Counted from the stretch's first letter, positions 1 through 6,504 are shown. The stretch: DNA of 11,657 nucleotides from JBDHRG01 sp039807445 (GCA_039807445.1 JBDHRG010000122.1:1-11657); one strand, 5' to 3'. The notes: generated from the letters alone by a model not told the origin. Numbers and translations are program-made.

Positions 1-10
1 CCGGGAAATC

Positions 11-33
11 GCGAGAGCCCGGTGGGCTCTCGC
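11..33 (-). terminator. Possible terminator hairpin for the gntK-TRAP operon
   Basis: GCGAGAGCCC and GGGCTCTCGC form a perfect 10-bp stem closed by a 3-base loop. Read on the minus strand, the direction of the TRAP operon, it is followed by GATTTCCC, which is only a weak T-tract. On the plus strand there is no T-tract at all. It lies about 150 bases past the dctP stop. It could be the operon terminator, or part of an intergenic repeat that stabilises mRNA 3' ends. Confidence 0.35.
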
Positions 34-43
34 CCCGGCGAGC

Positions 44-66
44 GGGCAGCCGGCTTGCGGCTGCCC
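44..66. repeat. Inverted repeat, 9-bp stem
   Basis: GGGCAGCCG at 44-52 pairs perfectly with CGGCTGCCC at 58-66 around the loop GCTTG. No T-tract follows on either strand, so a terminator role on its own is weak. Together with the neighbouring 11-33 hairpin it makes a double stem-loop of the kind seen in intergenic palindromic elements. Confidence 0.4.
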
Positions 67-183
67 TGGAACGCGCGCAGCGGCGCCGTACCTCGGAGGC
101 GTACACGGAGGTACGCCGAGAATGAGCGCAGCGACATCCCCCTCGCTCCGTCGCAATACGCACGGAACTTATCGTGATCCGTA

Positions 184-1209
184 TTACGGCTTGCGCACCT
201 TGGCGATCTCGGCCTGGAACGCCTGGATCAGTTCGGGACCGACCTCGGCGGCAAACTTGTCGACCGCGGGCTGGGCCTTTTCGCGCATGCGCTCGAGTTG
301 CTCGGCCGGCACCTCGTTGACCGCCATGCCCTTGTCCTTGACGAAGGCCAGCGCCTTGGCGCCCTGCTCGCGGTTGTCCTTGCGCTCGAAGTCGCGCGAG
401 GCGATCGCGGCCTTCAGGATCAGCTCACGTTCGTCGGCCGACAGCCCGCTCCACCACTTCTTGCTGGCGAGCACCACCCACGGCGTGTAGACGTGGCGGG
501 TCAGCGACAGGTACTTCTGCACCTCGTAGAACTTGCTGGTCTGGATCGTCGTGACCGGGTTTTCCTGGCCGTCGACGGTCTTGGTCTCGAGCGCGGTGAA
601 CAGCTCGGCGAAGGGCATCGGCACGGCGTTGGCGCCGAAGCTGTTGAACACGTCGAGGTAGACCGGGTTCTGCATCACGCGCAGCTTGATGCCCTGGAAG
701 TCCTCGAGGCTGGCGACCGGGTGCTTGCTGTTGGTCAGGTTGCGGAAGCCGTTCTCCCAGTAGACCAGGCCGACCAGACCCTTGTCGTCGAGCTTCTTCA
801 GCAACTGCTGGCCGAACGGACCGTCGAGCACCGCATCGGCTTCGCGCTCGTCGTTGAACAGGAAGGGCAGGTCGTAGATGCCGAAGTCCCTGACCACGCC
901 GACCAGCGTCGTCGTCGAGCCGACCATCATCTCCTGCGCGCCGCCGACCAGCGCGTTCTGCATCTGGGTGTCGTTGCCGAGGCTGGCGTCGCCGAAGGTC
1001 TTCAGCTTCAGCTTGCCGCCGGACAGGCGCGCCAGCTCTTCGGCGAGGAAGTTCGCGGCGCGGCCCTGGACGCTGTCCTGCGACAGGCCGTAGCCGAAGC
1101 GGATCAGCCGCGGCTTGACGTCCTGCGCCTGGGCGATGGTCGAGCCGAGGGCCGCGGCCAGGCCGAGCGCGAGCCAGGCCGCGCGTGCGAAGCGGGTTTG
1201 CAGTTTCAT
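184..1209 (-). CDS. dctP: TRAP transporter substrate-binding protein, DctP family (probably gluconate)
   Basis: Periplasmic receptor of a tripartite TRAP transporter. It binds an organic acid and delivers it to the membrane subunits DctQ and DctM for sodium-driven uptake. The 341 residues match the usual family length. Residues 1-29 form a Sec signal peptide (basic start, hydrophobic AWLALGLAAALG, cleavage near AQAQ). The mature part has the DctP pattern: LRFGY-like first strand, the stretch GIKLRVMQNPVY with the expected carboxylate-binding arginine at R177, and TVDGQENP with N217. The start is fixed by a strong AGAGGAGAGAG site at 1215-1225 on the minus strand. It is the last gene of the gntK-dctQ-dctM-dctP operon, 46 bases after dctM. 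The family call is firm. Gluconate as ligand is inferred from linkage to gntK and GntR; a related sugar acid is possible. Confidence 0.93.
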   Translation of the reverse strand: MKLQTRFARAAWLALGLAAALGSTIAQAQDVKPRLIRFGYGLSQDSVQGRAANFLAEELARLSGGKLKLKTFGDASLGNDTQMQNALVGGAQEMMVGSTTTLVGVVRDFGIYDLPFLFNDEREADAVLDGPFGQQLLKKLDDKGLVGLVYWENGFRNLTNSKHPVASLEDFQGIKLRVMQNPVYLDVFNSFGANAVPMPFAELFTALETKTVDGQENPVTTIQTSKFYEVQKYLSLTRHVYTPWVVLASKKWWSGLSADERELILKAAIASRDFERKDNREQGAKALAFVKDKGMAVNEVPAEQLERMREKAQPAVDKFAAEVGPELIQAFQAEIAKVRKP

Positions 1210-1255
1210 CGGTGCTCTCTCCTCTGGGGGTGGTGTGGTCCGTGGAGACGCCGGC

Positions 1256-2533
1256 TCATTGCCACCAGCGGGCCGGGACGGTGATCAGTTGCGGGAACAG
1301 GATGAACAGCGTCAGCAGCAGCGTGTACGCGAGCAGGAAGGGCAGCGAGCCGCGGATGGCGTGTTCCATCCGCACGCGGCCGACGCCGGCGACGACGTTG
1401 AGCACGGTGCCGACCGGCGGCGTGATCAGACCGATCGCGCCGTTGAGCACGAACATCACGCCGAAGTAGATGGGGTCGATACCCGCCTTGACCACCAGCG
1501 GCATCAGGACCGGGCCGAAGATCAGGATGGTCGGCGTCAGGTCCATCGCCGTGCCGACCACGACCAGGAGCACCATGATCGCCGCCATCAGCAGCGCCGG
1601 CTGGTCGAGCACCGGCTCGAGCAGCGCGATCAGCTGCGGCGGCACGTCGGCCAGCGTGATCATGTACGAGGACACCATCGCGCACGCGACCAGGAACATC
1701 ACGATCGCGGTGGTGCGCGCCGCGGTCTTGCACAGCGGCAGCACGTCCTTGAGCCCGATCTCGCGGTACACGAACAGCCCCACCAACAGCGCGTAGACGG
1801 CGGCGACCACCGCGGCTTCGGTCGGCGTGAACACGCCGAGGCGCAGCCCGCCGACGATGATCAGCGGCATCATCAGCGCCCAGATCGCCTCGACGAACGC
1901 CTTGAAGCGCTCGCGCCCGCTCGCGGGCTCGGTGGGTTCGACGGGTTCGCCGCGCACCACCAGCGCCCAGGTCGCGACCAGCGCCAGCCCCATCATCAGG
2001 CCGGGCATGATGCCGGCGAAGAACAGCTTGGTGATCGAGAGGTTGGTGGCGATGCCGAAGATGATGAACGAGATCGACGGCGGGATGATCGGCGCGATGA
2101 TGCCGCCCGAGGCGATCAGCCCGGCGGCGCGGTCGACGCGGTAGCCGTGGTCGCGCATCATCGGGATCAAGAGCGTCGCCAGCGCCGCGGTATCGGCCAG
2201 CGCCGAGCCCGACAGGCTGGCGAGCAGCACCGAAGCGGCGATCGCGACATAGCCGAGCCCGCCCTTGCGGTGGCCGACGCAGGCGACCGCCAGGCGCACG
2301 ATGCGCCGCGACAGGCCGCCGGCGTTCATCAGCTCGCCCGCGAGCATGAAGAACGGCACCGCCATCAGCGGGAAGTTGTCGGCGCCGGCCAACAGGTTCT
2401 GCGCGATCAGCTGGGTGTCCCAGAAGCCGGTGTCCCACATCAGGTAGACGCCGGTCAGCAGCAGCGCGAAGGCGATCGGCATGCCGAGGCCCATCAGCGC
2501 CAGCAGCACCAGGGTGAAAGTCACGAAGGTCAT
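1256..2533 (-). CDS. dctM: TRAP transporter large permease, DctM
   Basis: Membrane subunit that forms the transport path of the TRAP system and uses an ion gradient to take up the DctP-bound substrate. The 425 residues are the normal size for DctM and hold roughly a dozen hydrophobic segments. Family landmarks visible are PFFMLAGELMNAGG (about 60-73), ASLSGSALADTAAL (about 105-118), GGIIAPIIPPSISFIIFG (about 143-160), GVFTPTEAA (233-241) and GLITPPVGTVLNV near the C-terminus. A clear AGGAGAA site at 2541-2547 precedes the start. It follows dctQ by 28 bases. An unusual VVRGEPVEP segment at residues 192-200, in the loop before the central TM segments, resembles the translation of a common intergenic repeat and is discussed as a finding. 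Substrate assignment to gluconate is by context. Confidence 0.94.
   Translation of the reverse strand: MTFVTFTLVLLALMGLGMPIAFALLLTGVYLMWDTGFWDTQLIAQNLLAGADNFPLMAVPFFMLAGELMNAGGLSRRIVRLAVACVGHRKGGLGYVAIAASVLLASLSGSALADTAALATLLIPMMRDHGYRVDRAAGLIASGGIIAPIIPPSISFIIFGIATNLSITKLFFAGIMPGLMMGLALVATWALVVRGEPVEPTEPASGRERFKAFVEAIWALMMPLIIVGGLRLGVFTPTEAAVVAAVYALLVGLFVYREIGLKDVLPLCKTAARTTAIVMFLVACAMVSSYMITLADVPPQLIALLEPVLDQPALLMAAIMVLLVVVGTAMDLTPTILIFGPVLMPLVVKAGIDPIYFGVMFVLNGAIGLITPPVGTVLNVVAGVGRVRMEHAIRGSLPFLLAYTLLLTLFILFPQLITVPARWWQ
1934..1960 (-). repeat. Possible repeat remnant inside dctM (VVRGEPVEP motif)
   Basis: On the minus strand these bases encode VVRGEPVEP, residues 192-200 of DctM, in a variable loop between conserved membrane blocks. 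From memory, the peptide RGEPVEP is a typical by-product of a short dispersed palindromic repeat found in many high-GC proteobacteria when it is read through in frame. Only one copy is visible in the window, so its repeat nature cannot be confirmed here. The frame of dctM is intact on both sides. Confidence 0.3.
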
Positions 2534-2561
2534 CGTCGCGTTCTCCTCTCGGGCGCGCGCG

Positions 2562-3074
2562 TCAGCGCGGCTCCTCTTCGCTCGACTCGCGCACCATCAC
2601 CAGTTCTTCGTCGGTGAACTCGCCGCGCAGCAGCTTGCGCAGATCGACCAGCACGATCAGCGCCATCGCCGCGGCGGCGAGCAGCGAGGCACCCTGCCAG
2701 AACGCGAGCGGGATGCGCGTCACCGGCGCGCGGTCCTGCCAGCCGATCAGCATCTGCTGCCACGAGCCGTGCGCCAAGAGCGCCAGGCCGGCGAGCATCA
2801 GCAGCTGGCTGAGCACGGCGCACAGGCGCCGCGCCGGCGGCGGCAGCCTCCGTACCAGCAGGTCCATGCCCAGGTGCTGGTGGTCGCGCAGCGCGACGAT
2901 CGCGCCGAGGAACACCAGCCAGACGAAGCTCAGCCGCGCGAGCTCTTCGGAGGCGGCGATGCCCGAATCGAAGGCGTAGCGCAGCACGACGTTGCCGAAG
3001 ACCAGCACCACCATCGTGGCGAGTGCCAGCGCCATCAGGGTTTCGGCGAGCTTGTGCAGGTGGTCGGATTTCAT
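2562..3074 (-). CDS. dctQ: TRAP transporter small permease, DctQ
   Basis: Small membrane subunit that pairs with DctM and is required for TRAP uptake. The 170 residues are typical in length. Four hydrophobic segments are visible at about 12-31, 47-64, 86-103 and 127-145. The usual DctQ features are present: FGNVVLRYAF at the end of TM1, then EELARLSFVWLVFLGAIVALRDHQHLGMD, where the EE-R-x-x-F-V-W and H-x-G-x-D signatures sit. The C-terminus is acidic. An excellent Shine-Dalgarno sequence (GGGAGGAG, complement of 3081-3088) fixes the start. It lies 43 bases after gntK and 28 before dctM, so the three TRAP genes and gntK are almost certainly one transcript. The order Q-M-P, with the receptor last, differs from the textbook P-Q-M order. 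Confidence 0.92.
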   Translation of the reverse strand: MKSDHLHKLAETLMALALATMVVLVFGNVVLRYAFDSGIAASEELARLSFVWLVFLGAIVALRDHQHLGMDLLVRRLPPPARRLCAVLSQLLMLAGLALLAHGSWQQMLIGWQDRAPVTRIPLAFWQGASLLAAAAMALIVLVDLRKLLRGEFTDEELVMVRESSEEEPR

Positions 3075-3117
3075 CGGTTTCTCCTCCCGGCGCGGTGGAT
3101 GCGCCTGTTCTCGTGGT

Positions 3118-3630
3118 TCAGCGTGCGGTGCGCAGGACCTCGAGCACGCGTTCGACCAGGTGCTCGGGTGCCGCGCGGATGTCGCACTCGATCGCGGCCT
3201 CGTCGGCCTGCGGCGGTTCGAGGTCGCGGAACTGGCTGTCGATCAGCATCGTCGGCATGAAGTGCCCGGGGCGGCTCGCCATGCGCTCGCTGATCAGCGC
3301 CCGGTCGCCGCGCAAGTGCACGAACACCAGCCCGGGGTCGCCCTGGCGCAGCCGGTCGCGGTAGCGGCGCTTCAGCGCCGAGCACGACAGCACCAGGCGT
3401 TCGCCGCTGCGCACGCCTTCGGCCAGCCGCGCTGCGAGCGCGTCGAGCCAGCCCTCGCGGTCGGCGTCGCTCAGCGCGATCCCGGCCGACATGCGTGCGA
3501 CGTTCTCGGGCGGATGGAAGGCGTCGCCCTCGACGAAGGCGGCGCCGAGCGCCGCGGCCAGCCGCTCGCCGACCGAGCTCTTGCCGCAGCCGCATACGCC
3601 CATCACGACCAGATTGGGATCGGATTTCAT
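3118..3630 (-). CDS. gntK: Gluconokinase GntK
   Basis: Cytoplasmic kinase that converts D-gluconate plus ATP to 6-phosphogluconate, feeding the Entner-Doudoroff and pentose phosphate routes. The 170 residues match the family. The P-loop is GVCGCGKS at 11-18 with K17; cysteines at 13 and 15 stand where E. coli GntK has serines. The GDAFHPPENVARM block (35-47), LSDADREGW (53-61), SCSALKRRYRDRLR (82-95) and RPGHFMPTMLIDSQF (120-134) all match the gluconokinase family. I choose the ATG at 3628-3630 because it gives the usual length ahead of the P-loop. An in-frame ATG at 3679-3681 would add 17 residues of no family similarity. Neither start has a strong Shine-Dalgarno sequence; GGATGG lies 10 bases before the chosen one. 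The start codon overlaps a GntR-type operator. First gene of the operon with dctQMP. Confidence 0.93.
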   Translation of the reverse strand: MKSDPNLVVMGVCGCGKSSVGERLAAALGAAFVEGDAFHPPENVARMSAGIALSDADREGWLDALAARLAEGVRSGERLVLSCSALKRRYRDRLRQGDPGLVFVHLRGDRALISERMASRPGHFMPTMLIDSQFRDLEPPQADEAAIECDIRAAPEHLVERVLEVLRTAR

Positions 3631-3644
3631 GTTAGCGCTACCAT
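3629..3644. promoter_or_regulatory. GntR-type operator 2, overlapping the gntK start codon
   Basis: ATGTTAGCGCTACCAT differs by a single base from the perfect palindrome at 3716-3731. It includes the gntK start codon (complement of 3628-3630). The centre-to-centre distance to the perfect copy is 87 bp. A repressor bound here would act as a roadblock or as the second foot of a loop. The match to the first copy makes chance unlikely; binding by the adjacent GntR is inferred. Confidence 0.72.
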
Positions 3645-3655
3645 CCGAGTTTACG

Positions 3656-3694
3656 AAAAACCCCTGTCGATCATTTCGCATGATGGAGCAGGGG
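3656..3694 (-). terminator. Intrinsic terminator or attenuator in the gntK leader
   Basis: On the minus strand CCCCTG and CAGGGG (3689-3694 with 3661-3666) enclose a second stem ATCAT/ATGAT (3680-3684 with 3670-3674) and a 5-base loop, separated by a small 4/3 internal loop. The structure is followed immediately by TTTTT (complement of 3656-3660). There is no T-tract on the plus strand, so it works only towards gntK. It lies between the predicted gntK promoter and gntK itself, which is the geometry of a leader attenuator. The internal loop weakens the stem, so the strength of termination is uncertain. Confidence 0.5.
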
Positions 3695-3715
3695 TCGGAT
3701 TGTCGATGACGGCGA

Positions 3716-3731
3716 ATGTTAGCGCTAACAT
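3716..3731. promoter_or_regulatory. GntR-type operator 1, perfect 16-bp palindrome
   Basis: ATGTTAGCGCTAACAT is a perfect inverted repeat with the central CpG step typical of LacI-family operators. The outer half-sites ATGTTA/TAACAT are those I recall for E. coli GntR operators (ATGTTACCGGTAACAT type), but the centre is GCGC instead of CCGG. It lies between divergent gntK and gntR, 79 bases before the gntR start, and covers the proposed gntK -10 element. Confidence 0.85.
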
Positions 3732-3746
3732 AGGCATGGCTGTCAA
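3716..3746 (-). promoter_or_regulatory. Predicted sigma-70 promoter for gntK-dctQMP
   Basis: On the minus strand a consensus -35 TTGACA (complement of 3741-3746) is followed after 19 bases by TAACAT (complement of 3716-3721), a 4/6 match to the -10 box. The spacing is longer than ideal. The perfect operator fills the spacer and the -10 box, so repressor binding would block RNA polymerase. Transcription would start near 3708 and give a leader of about 78 bases carrying the terminator-like hairpin. No equally good promoter is visible for gntR on the plus strand. Confidence 0.5.
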
Positions 3747-3810
3747 GCCCGATCGGTATTGCGGTGCAACAGCGCCGCGGGCACGATGCCGCCGCCAACG
3801 CGAGGCCCTC

Positions 3811-4836
3811 ATGAACCAGCGCAAACCCACTTCCCGCTCGACCGGACGGGTCACGATCGACGACGTCGCCCGCCACGCCGGCGTCAGCGCGATCACCGTC
3901 TCGCGCGCGCTGCGCGAGCCCGAGCGCGTGTCCGAGGAACTGCGCGCGCGCATCGAGCGTGCGGTCGCCGAGCTCGGCTACGTGCCCAACCGCGCCGCGC
4001 GGACGCTGGCGTCGAGGCGCTCGAACACGGTCGCGGTGCTGGTGCCGTCGCTGTCGAACGCGGTGTTCGTCGACGTGCTCGCCGGCATCCACGAGGTGCT
4101 CGCCCCGCGCGGCTACCAGCTGCTGATCGGCAACACGCGCTACTCCGAAGCCGAGGAAGAGAACCTCGTGCTCGCCTACCTCGAGCACGGCCCCGACGGC
4201 GTGCTGCTGACCGGGCACCAGCAGAGCGCGTGCGCCCGTGCCCGGCTCGCGGCGAGCGGCGTGCCGACGGTGCACATGATGGACCTGGCACCGGGCAGCG
4301 GTGCGCCCAGCGTCGGCTTCTCGCAGCCCGAGGCCGGCTACGCGATGACGCGCTACCTGCTCGGCAAGGGCTACCGGCGCATCGGCTTCATCGCCGCGCA
4401 GCTCGACGAGCGCACGCTGAAGCGCCGCGAGGGCTACCGCCGCGCACTGGCCGAAGCCGGCTACGCCGAACCCTATGCCGAGATCTCGGTGCCCACCGCC
4501 ACGACCGTCGGCCTCGGCACCGAGCTGCTGCCGGCGCTGCTCGCGCAGGATGCGACGATCGACGCGGTGTTCTGCTGCAACGACGACCTCGCGCTCGGCG
4601 CGCTGTTCCACTGCCAGCGCCACGGCATCGCCGTGCCGAAGCGGCTCGCGATCGCCGGCTTCAACGACCTCGACTTCGCCGCCTGGTCGACCCCGGCGCT
4701 CACCACCATCGCCACCCCGCGCCACGCGATCGGCGCGCGCGCCGCGCAACTGCTGCTGGCGCGCATCGAGGGCGCCGCGCTCCCGGTCGACAGCCTCGAC
4801 CTCGGCTTCGAGCTGCGCGCACGCGAGAGCGCGTGA
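3811..4836 (+). CDS. gntR: LacI-family gluconate repressor GntR
   Basis: Transcription regulator of 341 residues. Residues 13-60 form the LacI-type DNA-binding head: VTIDDVARHAGVSAITVSRAL is the helix-turn-helix and NRAARTLASRRS holds the hinge helix with its minor-groove leucine. The rest is a periplasmic-binding-protein-like sensor domain. It resembles E. coli GntR closely in places: LDERTLKRREGY, VFCCNDDLALGALFHCQR and AIAGFNDLD. In this family the effector is gluconate or 6-phosphogluconate, which releases the repressor from DNA. The start is supported by GAGG at 3802-3805, five bases from the ATG. It is divergent from gntK and shares the control region containing two palindromes, so it probably represses the gntK-TRAP operon and itself. 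It is convergent with the next gene, with 51 bases between stops and no clear terminator. Confidence 0.9.
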   Translation: MNQRKPTSRSTGRVTIDDVARHAGVSAITVSRALREPERVSEELRARIERAVAELGYVPNRAARTLASRRSNTVAVLVPSLSNAVFVDVLAGIHEVLAPRGYQLLIGNTRYSEAEEENLVLAYLEHGPDGVLLTGHQQSACARARLAASGVPTVHMMDLAPGSGAPSVGFSQPEAGYAMTRYLLGKGYRRIGFIAAQLDERTLKRREGYRRALAEAGYAEPYAEISVPTATTVGLGTELLPALLAQDATIDAVFCCNDDLALGALFHCQRHGIAVPKRLAIAGFNDLDFAAWSTPALTTIATPRHAIGARAAQLLLARIEGAALPVDSLDLGFELRARESA

Positions 4837-4887
4837 TGGCGGCGTGCCTCGGCGAGTACCAATGCCCCGGCAGCGATGATTCGCCTT

Positions 4888-6504
4888 TCAGCCGGGCTGC
4901 CCCGCCAGCCGCTCGCCGGCGGCGGCGAGCGTGAGGTCGGCGATCTGCCACATCAGCCCGATATCGGCCAGCGGATGGCCACCCATCAGCGCGTCGGCCA
5001 GCACCAGGTAGTTGGCGGCGATCAGGCGCTCGTCGTCGCCGCCTTCGAGCAACCAGTGTGCTGCCCACAGCGCCAGCGCCGCCCAGCGCTCGCGGTGAGG
5101 TTCGATCAGGCGCGCGAGCACTTCGGCGGCGGGGTCGGTTTCGGGGTCCAGGTCGCCGAGCAGGTCGTCGACGGTCTGGTCGTCCTCGAACCAGGAGTTC
5201 GTGATCGAGTGGACCCTGCTCCAGACGTCGCTGCCCTCGAGGATCTGCTGGCGCTCCTCGTCGCTCGGCGGTGCCAGCCGCAACTGCGCCACGGCGGTGC
5301 CGGCGAGCGTCTGCAGCTCGAGCGCTGCCGGAAGCCAGTCGGTCGCGCCGACCAGCTCGGCGACCTGCAGCAGCCCGGGCGGGGGCGGAGCGACCGCGTC
5401 AGCCAGATGGTGGCACACCGCGCGGTCGAGGAAGGCGCGCGACACCGGCTGCGCCCGGCTCTGCTCGACCGCCATCTCCAGCATCTGCTTGACCTCGGCT
5501 TTCCTGCACACGGGGCTCGCCCAGGCGTCGATGACGCCCTGACCGAGGCGCAGCAGCACCGTCGCGAAGCGGTTGCGGCGCGGGGTGTCGATCGTGAGGC
5601 AGATGCCCTGCGCGGCCGAGCCGTCGATCGGCGCCGCGAACAGCCGGTGAGGCTGCGGCGCCGGCCAGGCGGCGCATTCGACCCCGGCGCGGCGCGCAGC
5701 CTTGATCACGCGGTCGATCGCCGGGCGTTCGGTCTCGGGCAGCCAGTTGCGCAGCGCGATCAGGCGGCGCAGGTCGTCGCCGCTCAGCGCGGCGGGGTGC
5801 GCCGCCAGCAAGGGCGGAATGCCTTGGCGCAGCCGCGGATCGCGGTCCAGGCACAGCAGCGGGATCGCGGCGCCGAGTAGCGGATGGCCGCTGTCGAACA
5901 GCGCCTGCGCGAGCGCGAGCCGCACCGCCGGCGGATAGCCGCCGCTCATCTCGTCGAACAGTTGCTGCGCCGCGAAGGCGTCGGCGCCTGCGAGCGCCGC
6001 GTCGAACTCGGCGATCGTCTCCCTGAACGCAGCCGCTAGGTCCTTCGGCGCATCGGTGAGGGGAGGCGCCGCTGCCTGCATCCGCCGCTCGAGCAGCGCG
6101 GGCAGCTCGGTCCCGGCATCGAGGCGCGCGTCGCGCAGGGCCCGCAACAGCTTCACCAGCTCGGGTGCCGACAGCGTGCCGGACTCGACCAGCGCAGCGA
6201 TCTCCGCGAGCAGGGCCGCGTGCAGACGCCGGGCCCAGTCGTGCCCGCGCTCGACCTGGTAGCGTAGCCATTCGGCCTGCAGCCCGAACAGCGACAGATG
6301 GGCCTCGTCCCAGGCCTCGAGCCGTTCGGCCGACTGTTCGCTGCGCGACTGCGCCCAATGCCGCAGCGTCACCCGCACCAGCCCGAGCTCGTGCTCGAGC
6401 TGCGCGTACAGCGCCTTGGGCATGGTCGGACGCCTGCCCGCCGCCAGGCGTTCGGCCTGGTCGATCAGGTGGTCGATCAGGCGCTGGTCGAGGTTGGCGG
6501 CCAT
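4888..6504 (-). CDS. Uncharacterised 538-residue helical protein
   Basis: I do not recognise this protein. It has strong high-GC coding character on this strand across its whole length. There is no signal peptide or membrane segment, so it is probably cytoplasmic. It is rich in Leu, Ala, Glu and Arg and looks almost entirely alpha-helical. Residues about 1-110 are amphipathic helices that may pack as a bundle. Residues about 191-275 (for example DRDPRLRQGIPPLLAAHP) have the rhythm of HEAT-type helical repeats. A strongly acidic patch, WFEDDQTVDDLLGDLDPETD, lies at about 438-457. A low-complexity PPPP run occurs in the third quarter. No catalytic motif is apparent. The ATG at 6502-6504 lacks a Shine-Dalgarno sequence; a later in-frame ATG (6421-6423, residue 28) is the alternative. 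It is divergent from trmL and convergent with gntR and is probably transcribed alone. A scaffold or protein-interaction role would fit, but that is a guess. Confidence 0.8.
   Translation of the reverse strand: MAANLDQRLIDHLIDQAERLAAGRRPTMPKALYAQLEHELGLVRVTLRHWAQSRSEQSAERLEAWDEAHLSLFGLQAEWLRYQVERGHDWARRLHAALLAEIAALVESGTLSAPELVKLLRALRDARLDAGTELPALLERRMQAAAPPLTDAPKDLAAAFRETIAEFDAALAGADAFAAQQLFDEMSGGYPPAVRLALAQALFDSGHPLLGAAIPLLCLDRDPRLRQGIPPLLAAHPAALSGDDLRRLIALRNWLPETERPAIDRVIKAARRAGVECAAWPAPQPHRLFAAPIDGSAAQGICLTIDTPRRNRFATVLLRLGQGVIDAWASPVCRKAEVKQMLEMAVEQSRAQPVSRAFLDRAVCHHLADAVAPPPPGLLQVAELVGATDWLPAALELQTLAGTAVAQLRLAPPSDEERQQILEGSDVWSRVHSITNSWFEDDQTVDDLLGDLDPETDPAAEVLARLIEPHRERWAALALWAAHWLLEGGDDERLIAANYLVLADALMGGHPLADIGLMWQIADLTLAAAGERLAGQPG

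Larger units (their letters stand above)
1..183. other. Intergenic region with several inverted repeats
   Basis: This stretch lies downstream of dctP and holds no convincing gene. It contains a 10-bp perfect stem with a 3-base loop (11-33), a 9-bp perfect stem with a 5-base loop (44-66) and overlapping alternative pairings around 88-117, for example GGCGTAC at 98-104 with GTACGCC at 111-117. One frame is open from the left edge to a TGA at 123-125 and would encode about 40 Arg-rich residues. It could be the tail of a gene outside the window, but its codon use is no better than that of the other frames, so I do not call it. The density of hairpins suggests a terminator region or a repeat-type intergenic element. 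Confidence 0.5.

Noticed and set aside
155..185. Weak hairpin AATAC...GTATT over the dctP stop codon as terminator
   Set aside because: The stem is broken by an unpaired stretch and no T-tract follows in the direction of transcription.
298..1284. Plus-strand frame of 328 residues opposite dctP
   Set aside because: No domain is visible and composition is typical antisense. dctP is supported by signal peptide, binding residues and ribosome site.
1115..2617. Open frame of 500 residues on the plus strand opposite dctM
   Set aside because: It is rich in Arg, Gln, His and Asp in the pattern expected of the antisense of a high-GC gene, has no recognisable domain, and lies over dctM, which has a strong ribosome site and conserved membrane motifs.
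3118..4749. Minus-strand frame joining gntK to an antisense extension through gntR
   Set aside because: Only the last 170 residues are gluconokinase. The upstream part is the complement of the gntR coding region and has no family similarity.
4837..4887. Bidirectional terminator between convergent gntR and the unknown gene
   Set aside because: Only a 4-base stem (TGCC-CC-GGCA, 4863-4872) is present, with no T-tract on either side.
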